A stretch of 64,000 nucleotides of DNA from Janibacter cremeus (GCF_013409205.1 NZ_JACCAE010000001.1:372001-436000); one strand, 5' to 3'; numbered from the stretch's first letter, positions 23,868 to 32,953 are shown. Program-made: numbers and translations. The notes: generated from the letters alone by a model not told the origin.

Positions 23868-25433
23868 ATGACGCTTGCACTCCTGGGAATCCTGCTCTCG
23901 CTGGGCCTCCTGATCACCCTCGCCTATCGCGGTCACTCGGTGATCGCCGTCGCCCCCGTCGCCGCCTCCATCGCGGTGATCATGTCCGGCGCACCACTGC
24001 TGGCCAGCTACACACAGATCTTCATGCCGGCGTTGGGTTCGTTCCTGATCGCCTTCTTCCCGCTCTTCCTCGTCGGCGCGATCTTCGGTCGGCTGATGAC
24101 GATCAGCGGCTACGCACAGGACCTGGCCCGGTGGATCTCCGGGATCCTCGGCCCCCGGTTCGCCATCCTCGTCACGGTCCTGGCCACTGCGCTGCTGACC
24201 TACGGCGGCGTCAGCGCCTGGGTGGTCGTCTTCACGATCTTCCCGATCGGGATGGCGCTCTTCGAGGAGGCGGACATCCCCAGGCGACTGATGCCCGCTG
24301 CCATCGCCCTGGGCATCTTCACCTTCGCCACGGCAGCGCTGCCGGGGTCCCCGCAGATCCACAACACCATCCCGACGAAGTTCTTCGGCACCAACACCTT
24401 CGCCGCACCCGGCCTCGGCCTGCTCGCCGCCGTCCTCGTCTTCGGCCTGGGCATGCTGTGGCTCGAGCACCGGCAACGCCAGCTCGCCCACGCAGGCGAG
24501 TCCTTCTGGGACCCCACCCATGCGGAGCTCAAGCAGTCCCGGCGCGGCAACATCACCAGCGGACCTGACACGGGGGGCGCAAGCACCTCCCTGCCGGCCG
24601 CCGACTCCGGGGGCGGCCCCGTCAGCAGCGGCACGCAGGGCGGGCGCGGCCCGGCCGTGGCCACCCGTGAGATGACGACCACGTCCGCCACGACGGTCAC
24701 GACCGGGCAGACCACTGCCACTCGCCCGAGCGCGAGCGCCGGCCTGATCGGTCTGAGCCCGATCCTGGCGATCGTCGCGGTCAACGCGCTGTGCACCTAC
24801 CTGCTCTTCCCGGCGATGGACTTCGGCTACCTCGCCGACGAGAAGTTCGGTGCGACCTCCATCGACGCCCTCACCGGCATCTGGTCGGTGACCGTCGCGA
24901 TGCTCGCCGGGATCGTCCTGGTCTTCCTCATGCGCATCGGGTCCTTCTCCGAGTATGTCGACGGGCTGTCCGACGGTGCCAAGAACGCCGTGCTGCCGGT
25001 CTTCAACACCGCCAGCGAGGTCGGCTACGGCGCGGTCATCGCGTCCCTGGCCGTCTTCGTGGCGATCCGCGACAACATCTTCGGCATCAGCGACAACCCG
25101 CTCATCGTCGCGGCCGCCTCCACCTCGGGCATCTCCGGACTGACCGGGTCCGCCTCCGGTGGGTTGACGATCACCCTGCAGACCTTCGGAACCGACCTGG
25201 CCCAGATGGCGACCGACCAGGGCATCTCGATGGGCCTGATGCACCGGGTGACGGCGATGGCCTCGATCGGATTCGACTCGCTGCCGCACAACGGCGCGAT
25301 CATCACCCTGCTGCTCGTGACCGGACTGTCACACCGGGAGTCCTACAAGGACATCTTCGTCGTCACTGTCCTCGTCCCCCTCGCCGGCCTGCTCACCGTC
25401 ATCGGTCTCGGCATGGCCGTAGGCTCGTTCTGA
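23868..25433 (+). CDS. GntP-like organic acid permease
   Basis: A 521-residue integral membrane protein with about 11-13 hydrophobic helices, of the GntP/citrate transporter-like group (ALPGSPQIHNTIPT is a characteristic conserved loop). A cytoplasmic loop of about 80 residues (about 225-300) is rich in Ser, Thr and Gly and looks disordered; this is longer than usual. It probably takes up an organic acid by proton symport. The position between the P450 and homogentisate dioxygenase genes (gaps of 55 and 41 bp) suggests that the imported acid is the substrate of the pathway. Confidence 0.85.
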   Translation: MTLALLGILLSLGLLITLAYRGHSVIAVAPVAASIAVIMSGAPLLASYTQIFMPALGSFLIAFFPLFLVGAIFGRLMTISGYAQDLARWISGILGPRFAILVTVLATALLTYGGVSAWVVVFTIFPIGMALFEEADIPRRLMPAAIALGIFTFATAALPGSPQIHNTIPTKFFGTNTFAAPGLGLLAAVLVFGLGMLWLEHRQRQLAHAGESFWDPTHAELKQSRRGNITSGPDTGGASTSLPAADSGGGPVSSGTQGGRGPAVATREMTTTSATTVTTGQTTATRPSASAGLIGLSPILAIVAVNALCTYLLFPAMDFGYLADEKFGATSIDALTGIWSVTVAMLAGIVLVFLMRIGSFSEYVDGLSDGAKNAVLPVFNTASEVGYGAVIASLAVFVAIRDNIFGISDNPLIVAAASTSGISGLTGSASGGLTITLQTFGTDLAQMATDQGISMGLMHRVTAMASIGFDSLPHNGAIITLLLVTGLSHRESYKDIFVVTVLVPLAGLLTVIGLGMAVGSF

Positions 25434-25474
25434 TGACGCGCCGTTCCCGCACCCATCACCAGGAGGACTGACTC

Positions 25475-26695
25475 ATGGCCCACTACCGCCAGATCGGACC
25501 GGTGCCCCAGCAACGGCACACCCTCTTCAAGGACGAGGACGGCTCGATCCTCTCCGAGGAGCTGATGGGTGAGGAGGGTTTCTCCTCCGACTCCTCGCTG
25601 CTCTACCACCGGCACATCCCCTCGGCGATCGTCGGGGCGCGCGAGTGGGTGCTGCCGGACCAGTCGCTGGTGGCGAACCAGCCGCTGCTGCCCCGCCACC
25701 TGAAGCTGCACGATCTCTTCACCGACGAGGAGGCCGCAGCGACCGATGCGGTCACCGGCCGCCGGCTCGTGCTGGGCAACGGCGACGTGCGCATCTCCTA
25801 CGCGGTTGTCGGGGCGACCTCGCCGCTGTACAAGAACGCGATCGGCGACGAGTGCGTCTACGTCGAGCGGGGGTCGGCGCTGGTGGAGACCCAGTTCGGT
25901 GCGCTCGAGGCCGCCGAGGGTGACTACGTGATCATCCCCCGCGCCACGATCCACCGCTGGGTGCTGCGCGAGGGCGAGACCGCGCGCCTGTACGTCATCG
26001 AGGCCAACAGCCACATCGCCCCGCCGAAGCGCTACCTCTCCCGCTACGGCCAGTTCCTGGAGCACTCGCCCTACTGCGAGCGGGACCTGCACGGCCCGAC
26101 CGAGCCGCTGCTGCGCCAGGAGAGCGACGTCGACGTCTACATCAAGCACCGCGGCCGGGGCGAAGGGGGCATCGCCGGCACCGTGCACACGGTGCCCGAC
26201 CACCCCTTCGACGTCGTCGGGTGGGACGGGTGCCTCTACCCGTACACCTTCAACATCCGCGACTACATGCCGATCACCGGCAAGGTGCACCAGCCGCCGC
26301 CCGTCCACCAGGTCTTCGAGGGCAACAACTTCGTCATCTGCAACTTCCTGCCGCGCAAGGTCGACTACCACGAGCTGGCCGTGCCGGTGCCGTACTACCA
26401 CTCCAACGTCGACTCCGACGAGATCATGTTCTACGTCGACGGCGACTACGAGGCACGCAAGGGCTCGGGCATCGGCAAGGGCTCGATCTCGATCCACCCC
26501 GGCGGGCACAACCACGGCCCCCAACCGGGCGCGGTCGAGGCCGCGCTGGGCGTGGAGTACTTCGACGAGACCGCGGTCATGGTCGACACCTTCCGCCCGC
26601 TCGACCTCGGCCCGGCCGCCCGCGCGACCGACGACGGCAAGTACGCCTCCTCGTGGTCCGGGGGCCGTTGGCTGGGCGGACGGACCGACGCATGA
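25475..26695 (+). CDS. hmgA: Homogentisate 1,2-dioxygenase
   Basis: A 406-residue bicupin protein that cleaves the aromatic ring of homogentisate to give maleylacetoacetate using Fe(II) and O2. It shows the characteristic blocks DGCLYPYTFNIRDYMPITGK, HQVFEGNNFVICNF, VPYYHSNVDSDEIMFYVDGD and SIHPGGHNHGPQPG, with the metal ligands His/Glu in the last two. The length fits the actinobacterial form, shorter than the about 440-residue proteobacterial/human one. An AGGAG site precedes the ATG. The unknown gene that follows overlaps it by 4 bp (ATGA). Confidence 0.95.
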   Translation: MAHYRQIGPVPQQRHTLFKDEDGSILSEELMGEEGFSSDSSLLYHRHIPSAIVGAREWVLPDQSLVANQPLLPRHLKLHDLFTDEEAAATDAVTGRRLVLGNGDVRISYAVVGATSPLYKNAIGDECVYVERGSALVETQFGALEAAEGDYVIIPRATIHRWVLREGETARLYVIEANSHIAPPKRYLSRYGQFLEHSPYCERDLHGPTEPLLRQESDVDVYIKHRGRGEGGIAGTVHTVPDHPFDVVGWDGCLYPYTFNIRDYMPITGKVHQPPPVHQVFEGNNFVICNFLPRKVDYHELAVPVPYYHSNVDSDEIMFYVDGDYEARKGSGIGKGSISIHPGGHNHGPQPGAVEAALGVEYFDETAVMVDTFRPLDLGPAARATDDGKYASSWSGGRWLGGRTDA

Positions 26696-27528
26696 GCAGC
26701 AGCGTCCCCGAGCAGTTCCTGCGCTTCTTCGACGACGCGGCGACCTTCCCGCCGGGGCTGGCTCCCGTCGAGCAGGCGGTGGCCGACCACGTGGAGCGAC
26801 GGTCTTTCCGCAACGTCGCGGCGGTGGGGCCGGCCGTGCTCGCCCTGGCCGACCTGCAGCGGGCCCGGGAGATCGCCGACGCCTTCGACCTGACGAGCGC
26901 TCCCGTCGAGGTCTCCGTCGTCACCCCGGCCGGCGCCCTCGAGGAAGCGCTGGCGGCCGTCGGCGAGGTGCGACCACAGCTGCAGGTCGTGACGATCGAG
27001 CTGAAGACCGACCCGGGCGACCGCGAGGTGATGGCCGAGCAGATCACCGAAGCCGCTGCGGTGCAAGGTATCCCGATCTTCGTCGAGCTGACCGCGGCGC
27101 AGGTGGCCGACGGCGCCCTCGACCTGCTCGTCGACACCGGGCTGGCGCTGAAGTACCGCACCGGTGGGATCGAGGCGCACCTCTTCCCAACCCCGCAGGA
27201 GCTCGGTGACGTGCTCGTGAAGGCGGTCGCGGCCGGCGTGCCGTTCAAGCTGACCGCCGGGCTGCACGAGGCGATCCGGTACACGAACTCCGAGACCGGC
27301 TTCCACCACCACGGCTTCCTCAACATCGCGTTGGCCACCCAGGCGGCGCGCGCCCACGAGAGCGCCGAGCGCGTCGCCGCGTGGCTCGCGGAGACCGACC
27401 CGGACGTCCTCGCGACGGCTGCGGCCGACTCGGACGGCTCGTGGCGCGAGTCCTTCCGCTCCTTCGGCACCTGCAGCGTCGGCGAGCCCGCCGACAGCCT
27501 GCGCCGACTCGACCTCTTCCCGGCCTGA
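26692..27528 (+). CDS. Conserved protein of unknown function in the homogentisate operon
   Basis: A 278-residue soluble protein translationally coupled to homogentisate dioxygenase (ATGA overlap) and 50 bp upstream of fumarylacetoacetase. The pattern of alternating strands and helices, with ALKYRTGG, GVPFKLTAGLHEAIR and FHHHGFLNIALAT, suggests a TIM-barrel-like fold; His and Lys residues in these blocks could form an active site. I do not recognise a named family. The operon lacks a maleylacetoacetate isomerase gene, and this is the position where one would be expected, so an isomerase role is a testable guess and not a finding. Confidence 0.8.
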   Translation: MSSSVPEQFLRFFDDAATFPPGLAPVEQAVADHVERRSFRNVAAVGPAVLALADLQRAREIADAFDLTSAPVEVSVVTPAGALEEALAAVGEVRPQLQVVTIELKTDPGDREVMAEQITEAAAVQGIPIFVELTAAQVADGALDLLVDTGLALKYRTGGIEAHLFPTPQELGDVLVKAVAAGVPFKLTAGLHEAIRYTNSETGFHHHGFLNIALATQAARAHESAERVAAWLAETDPDVLATAAADSDGSWRESFRSFGTCSVGEPADSLRRLDLFPA

Positions 27529-27540
27529 CCCGACCACCAC

Positions 27541-27560
27541 TGACCTGACCTGACCTGACC
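27541..27560 (+). repeat. TGACC tandem repeat
   Basis: Four perfect copies of the 5-mer TGACC lie in the gap before fumarylacetoacetase, just ahead of its AGGAG site (27568-27572). Further single copies occur just upstream. A slippage-prone spacer; no other role is visible. Confidence 0.8.
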
Positions 27561-27578
27561 ACGAACCAGGAGCATCAA

Positions 27579-28805
27579 TTGACCACCGCTGCAGCGCGAT
27601 TCGGCACGACCGGATTCGGCGCAGAGAACCTGCCCTATGCCTCCTTCTCCGTCGCCGGGGGTGACCGCCGCCTGGGTGTGCGCCTGGGCGACCAGGTCAT
27701 CGCGATCGCCGCGCTCGCCGCGCAGGTCGGGACCCCCCGGCTCGACGACGCGGCCCGTGATGCGGTCTCCGGGCCGGACCTGGACGCACTGCTCGCCGCG
27801 GGCCACACGGCCTGGCAGCCGCTGCGCACCTGGCTGCAGGAGGTCGTGACCACCGACGGGCTCGACACCGCGGTGGAGTCCGCCGCCACCCCGGTGGCCG
27901 ACGTGCAGCTGCACCTGCCCTTCACCGTCGCCGACTACGTCGACTACTACGCCTCGGAGCACCACGCGTCCAACATCGGGCAGATGTTCCGCCCCGACGA
28001 GGACCCGCTGAAGCCCAACTGGAAGCACCTGCCCGTCGGGTACCACGGCCGCGCCGGCACGGTCATCGCCTCCGGCACCGACATCCCCCGCCCGAAGGGC
28101 CTGCGCCCGGACCCCTCGGGCACCCCGAGCTTCGGCGCCTCGCGCCGGTTGGACATCGAGGCCGAGCTGGGCTTCGTCGTCGGTGGGTCCGCGCCCGAGG
28201 GTGAGGTGACCGTGGCGCGCGCCGGTGCCGAGCACCTCTTCGGCGTCGTGCTCTTCAACGACTGGTCCGCCCGCGACATCCAGGCCTACGAGTACGTGCC
28301 GCTCGGCCCGTACCTGGGCAAGTCCTTCGCCTCGTCCATCTCCATGTGGGTCGTGCCCTTCGACGCGCTGACCGACGCCCGCGTCGAGCCGCCCACCCGC
28401 GACCACGAACTCACGGCCTACCTCGACGACAGCGTCGACGGCCCGTGGGGCCTGGACATCACGATGGAGGTCGAGATCGACGGCCAGGTCGTCTCCAACC
28501 CACCGGCACGGACCCTGTACTGGACCGCACCCCAGATGGTCGCGCACATGAGCGTCAACGGAGCGAGCCTGCGCCCGGGCGACTTCTTCGGCTCCGGCAC
28601 CGTGTCCGGGACCGAGGTCGACCAGCGCGGGTCCTTCATCGAGCTGTCCTGGGGTGGCAAGGAGCCACTGACGCTCGACAACGGCCACGAGCAGACCTTC
28701 CTCACCGACGGCCAGACCGTCACCCTGCGCGGCACCGCCCCCGGGGCCAACGGGTCGGTCATCGACTTCGGCGAGTGCGTGGGCACGATCACTCCCGCGA
28801 CCTGA
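27579..28805 (+). CDS. fahA: Fumarylacetoacetase
   Basis: A 408-residue fumarylacetoacetate hydrolase, which splits fumarylacetoacetate into fumarate and acetoacetate, the last step of homogentisate degradation. It has the N-terminal FAA domain and the catalytic domain with HLPVGYHGR, the metal-binding DIEAELGFV and DWSARDIQAYEYVPLGPYLG. The start is TTG at 27579, decided by AGGAG 7 bases upstream. It is the last gene of the P450/permease/hmgA cluster, which ends at the convergent MFS gene. Confidence 0.95.
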   Translation: MTTAAARFGTTGFGAENLPYASFSVAGGDRRLGVRLGDQVIAIAALAAQVGTPRLDDAARDAVSGPDLDALLAAGHTAWQPLRTWLQEVVTTDGLDTAVESAATPVADVQLHLPFTVADYVDYYASEHHASNIGQMFRPDEDPLKPNWKHLPVGYHGRAGTVIASGTDIPRPKGLRPDPSGTPSFGASRRLDIEAELGFVVGGSAPEGEVTVARAGAEHLFGVVLFNDWSARDIQAYEYVPLGPYLGKSFASSISMWVVPFDALTDARVEPPTRDHELTAYLDDSVDGPWGLDITMEVEIDGQVVSNPPARTLYWTAPQMVAHMSVNGASLRPGDFFGSGTVSGTEVDQRGSFIELSWGGKEPLTLDNGHEQTFLTDGQTVTLRGTAPGANGSVIDFGECVGTITPAT

Positions 28806-28823
28806 GCCCCCTCCACGTCGGTG

Positions 28824-30194
28824 TCACCACCGGCCGATGCCCCCTCGCACCCGCAGTGCCAGCCACGTGGTGAGCACGACCGTCAGCGTGCCCACGCCGC
28901 AGGCGACGAGGAGGGCGCGGACGAAGCCGGCCTCACCCCCTTCGCCGCCGAAGGTCAGGACGGTGACGGCCAGGGCGGAGCCGACGGAGAAGCCGAGGTA
29001 GCGCACGACCATCGTGAAGGCGATGGCACTGCCGGTCTCCGAGCGCGGGACCGAGCCGACGAGCAGGCCCGGGATGCCGGCGAAGCTCAGGCCGCTGCCG
29101 ATGCCGGCGATCGCCATCGCGAGCAGCAGCTGCCAGACGCGCTCGTGGGCGATGACCAGCAGGACGAAGGCGGAGAGGTACGTCGCCGCGCCCAGCGGCA
29201 GCAGCATCGTCCCGGGGACCCACGGCACGAGCCGTTGGCTCAGGCGGCTGCCGACGACACTGGCGAGGGCATAGGGCACGAGCAGCAGACCGGCCGCGCT
29301 GGCGCCGTGGCCCATCCCCCACACCGGGTCCTGCACGACGATGACGACGAGCGGGAAGAGCATGTAGACGCCCACGCCCAGCAGCATCGAGGTCACGTGC
29401 GTCAGCAGCGGGACCGGCCGACTGGCGAGGGTGACGTCGACCAGGGGGTGGGCCACGCGGCGGCTCCACCACACCCAGGCGGCGCACGCCGCGGCGCCGA
29501 CGGCAGCCAGGAGCGCGACCCGCCCGATCGGGAGCGTCGACACCTCGGCCAGCGCGACGAGGATCGCCGTCGTCCCGCCCGCGAGGAGGGCGGTCCCCCA
29601 CCAGTCGACCGTGGTGCCCGCTGTGTCCGGGTTCGGCGGGAGGGTGAGCAGCGCCAGCACCAGGGTGGCCGCGCACAGGGCGGTGCCAACGCCGAAGGCG
29701 ACCCGGATCCCCCACAGGTCGGCCATGGTGGCGGCGATCGGGTACCCCAGGCCCGCGCCGGCGACGGTGGTGACGGACAGGATCGCGATGGCGCCCGCCC
29801 GTCGCTGCTGCGGGAGTGCCTCGCGCGCGATGGCGATGGCGACCGGGGTGAGGCCATAGCCCAGCCCCTGCAGGGTGCGGCCGGTGAGGAAGGCGCCGAA
29901 ACCGAGCGGGAGGGCGCACAGCAGGCCCCCCAGCGTCGCCCCACCCAGGCCCAGGACCACGGCGCGCATGCGGTCACGGCCGGCGGACATCCGCCCGATG
30001 ATCGGGGTCGCGACGGCGCCGGCCAGCATCGTCAGGGTCAGCGACCACTGGGCCGCCGTGAGTGGGACGTCGAAGTCATGCGCGATGCCGGGCACGAGCG
30101 GGGCGCCGAGGCTGCCGGCGACCGCGGTGATGGTCGTCAGCAGGACGAGGGTGGTGAAGAGCAGTCGGCTGGGGCTGCTCCGGTCCGTCGTCAC
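28824..30194 (-). CDS. MFS transporter (DHA2-like, 14-helix type)
   Basis: A major facilitator of about 456 residues (from a GTG at 30194) with the MFS loop motif GRMSAGRDRMR and antiporter-like RTLQGLGYG and AGAGLGYPIA. There are about 12-14 hydrophobic helices. It most likely exports drugs or metabolites. A GTG at 30251 would add 19 polar residues and overlaps the intergenic inverted repeat, so the shorter form is preferred. It is divergent from the Fic gene and convergent with fumarylacetoacetase, 18 bp apart. Confidence 0.88.
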   Translation of the reverse strand: MTTDRSSPSRLLFTTLVLLTTITAVAGSLGAPLVPGIAHDFDVPLTAAQWSLTLTMLAGAVATPIIGRMSAGRDRMRAVVLGLGGATLGGLLCALPLGFGAFLTGRTLQGLGYGLTPVAIAIAREALPQQRRAGAIAILSVTTVAGAGLGYPIAATMADLWGIRVAFGVGTALCAATLVLALLTLPPNPDTAGTTVDWWGTALLAGGTTAILVALAEVSTLPIGRVALLAAVGAAACAAWVWWSRRVAHPLVDVTLASRPVPLLTHVTSMLLGVGVYMLFPLVVIVVQDPVWGMGHGASAAGLLLVPYALASVVGSRLSQRLVPWVPGTMLLPLGAATYLSAFVLLVIAHERVWQLLLAMAIAGIGSGLSFAGIPGLLVGSVPRSETGSAIAFTMVVRYLGFSVGSALAVTVLTFGGEGGEAGFVRALLVACGVGTLTVVLTTWLALRVRGGIGRW

Positions 30195-30231
30195 GCTGGT
30201 CAGTGTCTCAGGCGGATGATGCTGTGCACTG

Positions 30232-30265
30232 CTAACATCAGTGGATTGCACTTCACTTATGTTAG
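30232..30265. promoter_or_regulatory. Inverted repeat between divergent MFS and Fic genes
   Basis: CTAACAT (30232-30238) and ATGTTAG (30259-30265) are perfect 7-bp arms 20 bp apart in a relatively AT-rich patch. It lies between the MFS start and the Fic ATG at 30275. Possible operator or promoter region for both. Confidence 0.4.
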
Positions 30266-30274
30266 ATGTGAATC

Positions 30275-31477
30275 ATGACTGCAGACACCGGATCGTGGGC
30301 CGTGGGCTGGGAGTCGCTGCCGTGGCATCGCGATCCCACGCGGCCGCTCTCCCGGAGCCAGCGCGCGCGAGTCCGCTCCACGTATGAGGCCGCGATCCCG
30401 AGCACCATCGCCTCACAGGAGCTCACGATCGATCCTGACGTCCTCGCGCAGGCGGATGACGCACGGGCGGAGATCTCCCGCTTCGACGCGGACCTGTCGA
30501 GGATGCTGCCCGGTACCGAGTTGGCCCCCCTGAGCGCAGTCCTGCTACGCACGGAGTCCGCCTCGTCCTCCCAGATCGAGCAGGTCACGGCGGGCGCCCG
30601 TGCTCTGGCGATGGGCACCCTGGACCTGGCCAAGCCGGGCAGCAACGCACAACTCGTCACTGCCAACGTCGCCGCGATGACCAGCGCGATCGACCTGGCC
30701 GACTCGGTCAACCCGTCATCCGTGCTGGCTATCCATGCCGCTCTCATGCACGGTCAGAGGCACGCGAATCCGGGAGCGCTACGAACCGAGCAGGTGTGGA
30801 TCGGTGGCACGAGCATCTCGCCGCACGGGGCGGAGTTCGTACCGCCGCAGCATCCACGGGTCAGCACCGCGATGGACGACCTGTGCGACTTCGTCGCTCG
30901 CACCGACGTCCCCCTGCTGGCCCAGTGCGCCATCGCCCATGCGCAATTCGAGACGATCCACCCCTTCAGCGACGGCAACGGTCGCGTCGGTCGCGCACTC
31001 GTGCACACCATGCTGCAGCAGGCCGGCGCCACGACCCGCGCGACGGTGCCGATCTCGGCAGGGCTGCTGACGGACACCGCGGCCTACTTCGCGGCACTGA
31101 CTGCCTACCGGGACGGAGACATCAACCCGATCATCGCCCGCTTCGTCGAGGCCACCTTCCTGGCCATCGGCAACGGACGACTCCTGGCACAGCAGCTCGT
31201 GGAGATCCACGACGCGTGGTCCGCGTCGATCCGTGCGCGCCGCACTGCCACGATCTGGCACGTCCTGCCACTGCTGCTCAGCCAGCCGGTAGTCACCTCG
31301 GCCCACGTCCAACACGTGGCCGGGGTGTCGCAGCCCGCCGCCGACCAGATCATCGCGCGCCTGCGCGAGGCCGGCATACTGACGAAGGCCTCCGCAGGAC
31401 AGCGCTACGTGACGTGGGTGGCGACTGACGTCACTGGGGCACTGGACGACTTCGCCGAGCGCGCGCGTCGGGGTTGA
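30275..31477 (+). CDS. Fic family protein, complete (class II)
   Basis: A 400-residue Fic protein. The N-terminal part carries the inhibitory helix motif of class II Fic enzymes (SASSSQIEQ, about residues 95-103), whose Glu blocks ATP binding. The catalytic motif is HPFSDGNGRVGR (about residues 228-239). A C-terminal winged helix follows (about 330-385, VAGVSQPAADQIIARLREAG), which may bind DNA or the target. All catalytic residues are present, so AMP transfer (or its reversal) is possible. It is divergent from an MFS gene, and related to the truncated Fic gene at the window start. Confidence 0.93.
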   Translation: MTADTGSWAVGWESLPWHRDPTRPLSRSQRARVRSTYEAAIPSTIASQELTIDPDVLAQADDARAEISRFDADLSRMLPGTELAPLSAVLLRTESASSSQIEQVTAGARALAMGTLDLAKPGSNAQLVTANVAAMTSAIDLADSVNPSSVLAIHAALMHGQRHANPGALRTEQVWIGGTSISPHGAEFVPPQHPRVSTAMDDLCDFVARTDVPLLAQCAIAHAQFETIHPFSDGNGRVGRALVHTMLQQAGATTRATVPISAGLLTDTAAYFAALTAYRDGDINPIIARFVEATFLAIGNGRLLAQQLVEIHDAWSASIRARRTATIWHVLPLLLSQPVVTSAHVQHVAGVSQPAADQIIARLREAGILTKASAGQRYVTWVATDVTGALDDFAERARRG

Positions 31478-31492
31478 CGTTCCCGAAAGCCC

Positions 31493-32569
31493 TCACGCCA
31501 CGAAGTCGGGCCACCCGGCGTCGAGGTAGTCGATGAAGTCCTCCCCCACGCGCTCGAAGCGCAGGTGGTCCCGGGTCACCGGCAGCCCTGCCATGGCAAA
31601 GCCGGAGTCGTCGGCCGCCCGGCGGGGGAAGTCGTGGTGCACGATCGCCGCGCGCCCCAGGTCGACGAAGTCCGCGCCGTGCTCCATGCACCAGCGCGCC
31701 TGCTCGGCGGTGCGGATCGCGCCGGCGACCCCGAGTCGCGTGGCGCCGCGGTGCACGGAGGTGAACTGGTCGATCAGGAGGGATCCCCCGTCGTCCACTC
31801 TCGCGAAGGCGTCCCACAGCGACATGTCAACGTAGTCGACGAGGCCGGAGTCGAGGACCCACTGCGCAACGGTCACGCCCTCCTCGAGGACGACACCGTT
31901 TCCCCGCGGAGTCAGGCGCACCCCGACCTGGAAGTCGGCGCGGGTGCCCTCCCGCACCCCGCGCAGCACCTCGAAGAGCGCCCGCGAGCGGCCCTCGAGC
32001 GAGCCGCCGTAGCCATCGGTACGGTCGTTGTGGCGCCCGTCGAGGAACTGCGTGAGCAGGTAGCCGTGCGCGCCGTGCACCTCGACCCCGTCGAAGCCCG
32101 CCCGCTCGGCACGCTGGGCGGCGACGACGAACCCCTCGACCGCCTCCTGCACCTCGGCGGTGGTCAGTGCCCGGGTGTTCTTCTCCGGGTCGTCCCACGG
32201 TGCGACGTTCGGCCCGCCGTGCACGTGCGGGTCGGCCCGACGACCGGCGTGGTGCAGCTGTACCGAGGACACGCTCCCGCTCGCCCGGATCCCGTCGGCC
32301 AGACGGGTCAGTCCCGGCAGGTGCCGCTCGTCACTGATCCCGAGCTGGCCGGCCCAGGCCTGTCCTGCCGGCGCGACGTAGGTGGCGCAGGTCATCGTCA
32401 GGCCGAATCCCCCTTCGGCCCGGGCCACCAGCCAGTGGTACTCGTCCTCGGAGAGGGTGCCGTCCGGGTTGCTCTGGGTGTTGGTCAGCGGGGCCAGGGC
32501 GAAGCGATTGGTCCAGGACGGCCCGTGGGCCAGGTCGAGCCCGTCGTGCGGGTCGCAGGTGGAGGTCAT
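31493..32569 (-). CDS. NADH:flavin oxidoreductase (old yellow enzyme family)
   Basis: A 358-residue FMN TIM-barrel enzyme with APLTNTQSNPDG at the N-terminus, the substrate-side VQLHHAGRRADP, the VEVHGAHGYLLTQFLDGRHN block and the phosphate-binding DFVDLGRAAIVHHDFPR. The family reduces activated C=C bonds with NAD(P)H. ATG at 32569 is preferred over a start 12 codons upstream; a GAGGA ribosome site precedes it. It is convergent with the Fic gene (15 bp apart) and separated from the next minus-strand genes by a strong hairpin. Confidence 0.9.
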   Translation of the reverse strand: MTSTCDPHDGLDLAHGPSWTNRFALAPLTNTQSNPDGTLSEDEYHWLVARAEGGFGLTMTCATYVAPAGQAWAGQLGISDERHLPGLTRLADGIRASGSVSSVQLHHAGRRADPHVHGGPNVAPWDDPEKNTRALTTAEVQEAVEGFVVAAQRAERAGFDGVEVHGAHGYLLTQFLDGRHNDRTDGYGGSLEGRSRALFEVLRGVREGTRADFQVGVRLTPRGNGVVLEEGVTVAQWVLDSGLVDYVDMSLWDAFARVDDGGSLLIDQFTSVHRGATRLGVAGAIRTAEQARWCMEHGADFVDLGRAAIVHHDFPRRAADDSGFAMAGLPVTRDHLRFERVGEDFIDYLDAGWPDFVA

Positions 32570-32641
32570 GGGTCCATCCTCGCAAGGAGGGAAATACGAG
32601 CACAATCAACCATGTCGGACCCTCGCCACGGGACATGCGAG

Positions 32642-32670
32642 GGGGCCCGGTCCTTACCGGACCGGGCCCC
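32642..32670 (-). terminator. Strong GC-rich terminator hairpin
   Basis: GGGGCCCGGTCC and GGACCGGGCCCC form a perfect 12-bp stem with a 5-base loop. It lies downstream of the minus-strand gene at 32762-32953 and upstream of the old yellow enzyme gene, so it probably ends the LuxR/small-protein transcript. Smaller nested inverted repeats (CATGTC/GACATG and CCCTCGC/GCGAGGG) flank it on the left. Confidence 0.65.
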
Positions 32671-32761
32671 TTCCCTCCCCCCGGAGCTGTGCCCCGTCGA
32701 CAGTGATCGACGATAGGGCGGCGACGTCGACTCCCCCTCAGTGGACGACTACTGGTTTCGC

Positions 32762-32953
32762 CTACACCGGACCGTCGACGTCGCCCCCGAGCTTCCCCTG
32801 CGCCACCAGCAGCAGCGCGGGGATCGACGCCACGGGCACCCCCAGGGCCACGGCGATGATGACGTCCTCGTACCCGGCGCGGCGCAGCCGGAGAGCAACG
32901 CCGTGCGCCGGCGACATCTCGTCGACCCGTCTCTCCCACTCGCTGCTGGACAT
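32762..32953 (-). CDS. Small hypothetical protein
   Basis: A 63-residue protein with an amphipathic charged N-terminal half (EWERRVDEMSPAHGVALRLR) and a hydrophobic segment near the C-terminus (VIIAVALGVPVASIPALLLVA) that could be a membrane helix. A GTGAGG ribosome site precedes the ATG. It lies 59 bp after the LuxR-ATPase gene on the same strand and before a strong terminator. The family is not recognised. Confidence 0.6.
   Translation of the reverse strand: MSSSEWERRVDEMSPAHGVALRLRRAGYEDVIIAVALGVPVASIPALLLVAQGKLGGDVDGPV

Noticed and set aside
21572..23917. A 781-residue open frame antisense to the P450
   Set aside because: The sense strand has P450, flavin and ferredoxin motifs; the antisense frame is a mirror of GC-rich codons.
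28821..30278. A 485-residue frame opposite the MFS gene, rich in Gln/Asp/Gly
   Set aside because: It mirrors hydrophobic membrane helices on the other strand, and this always gives such composition.
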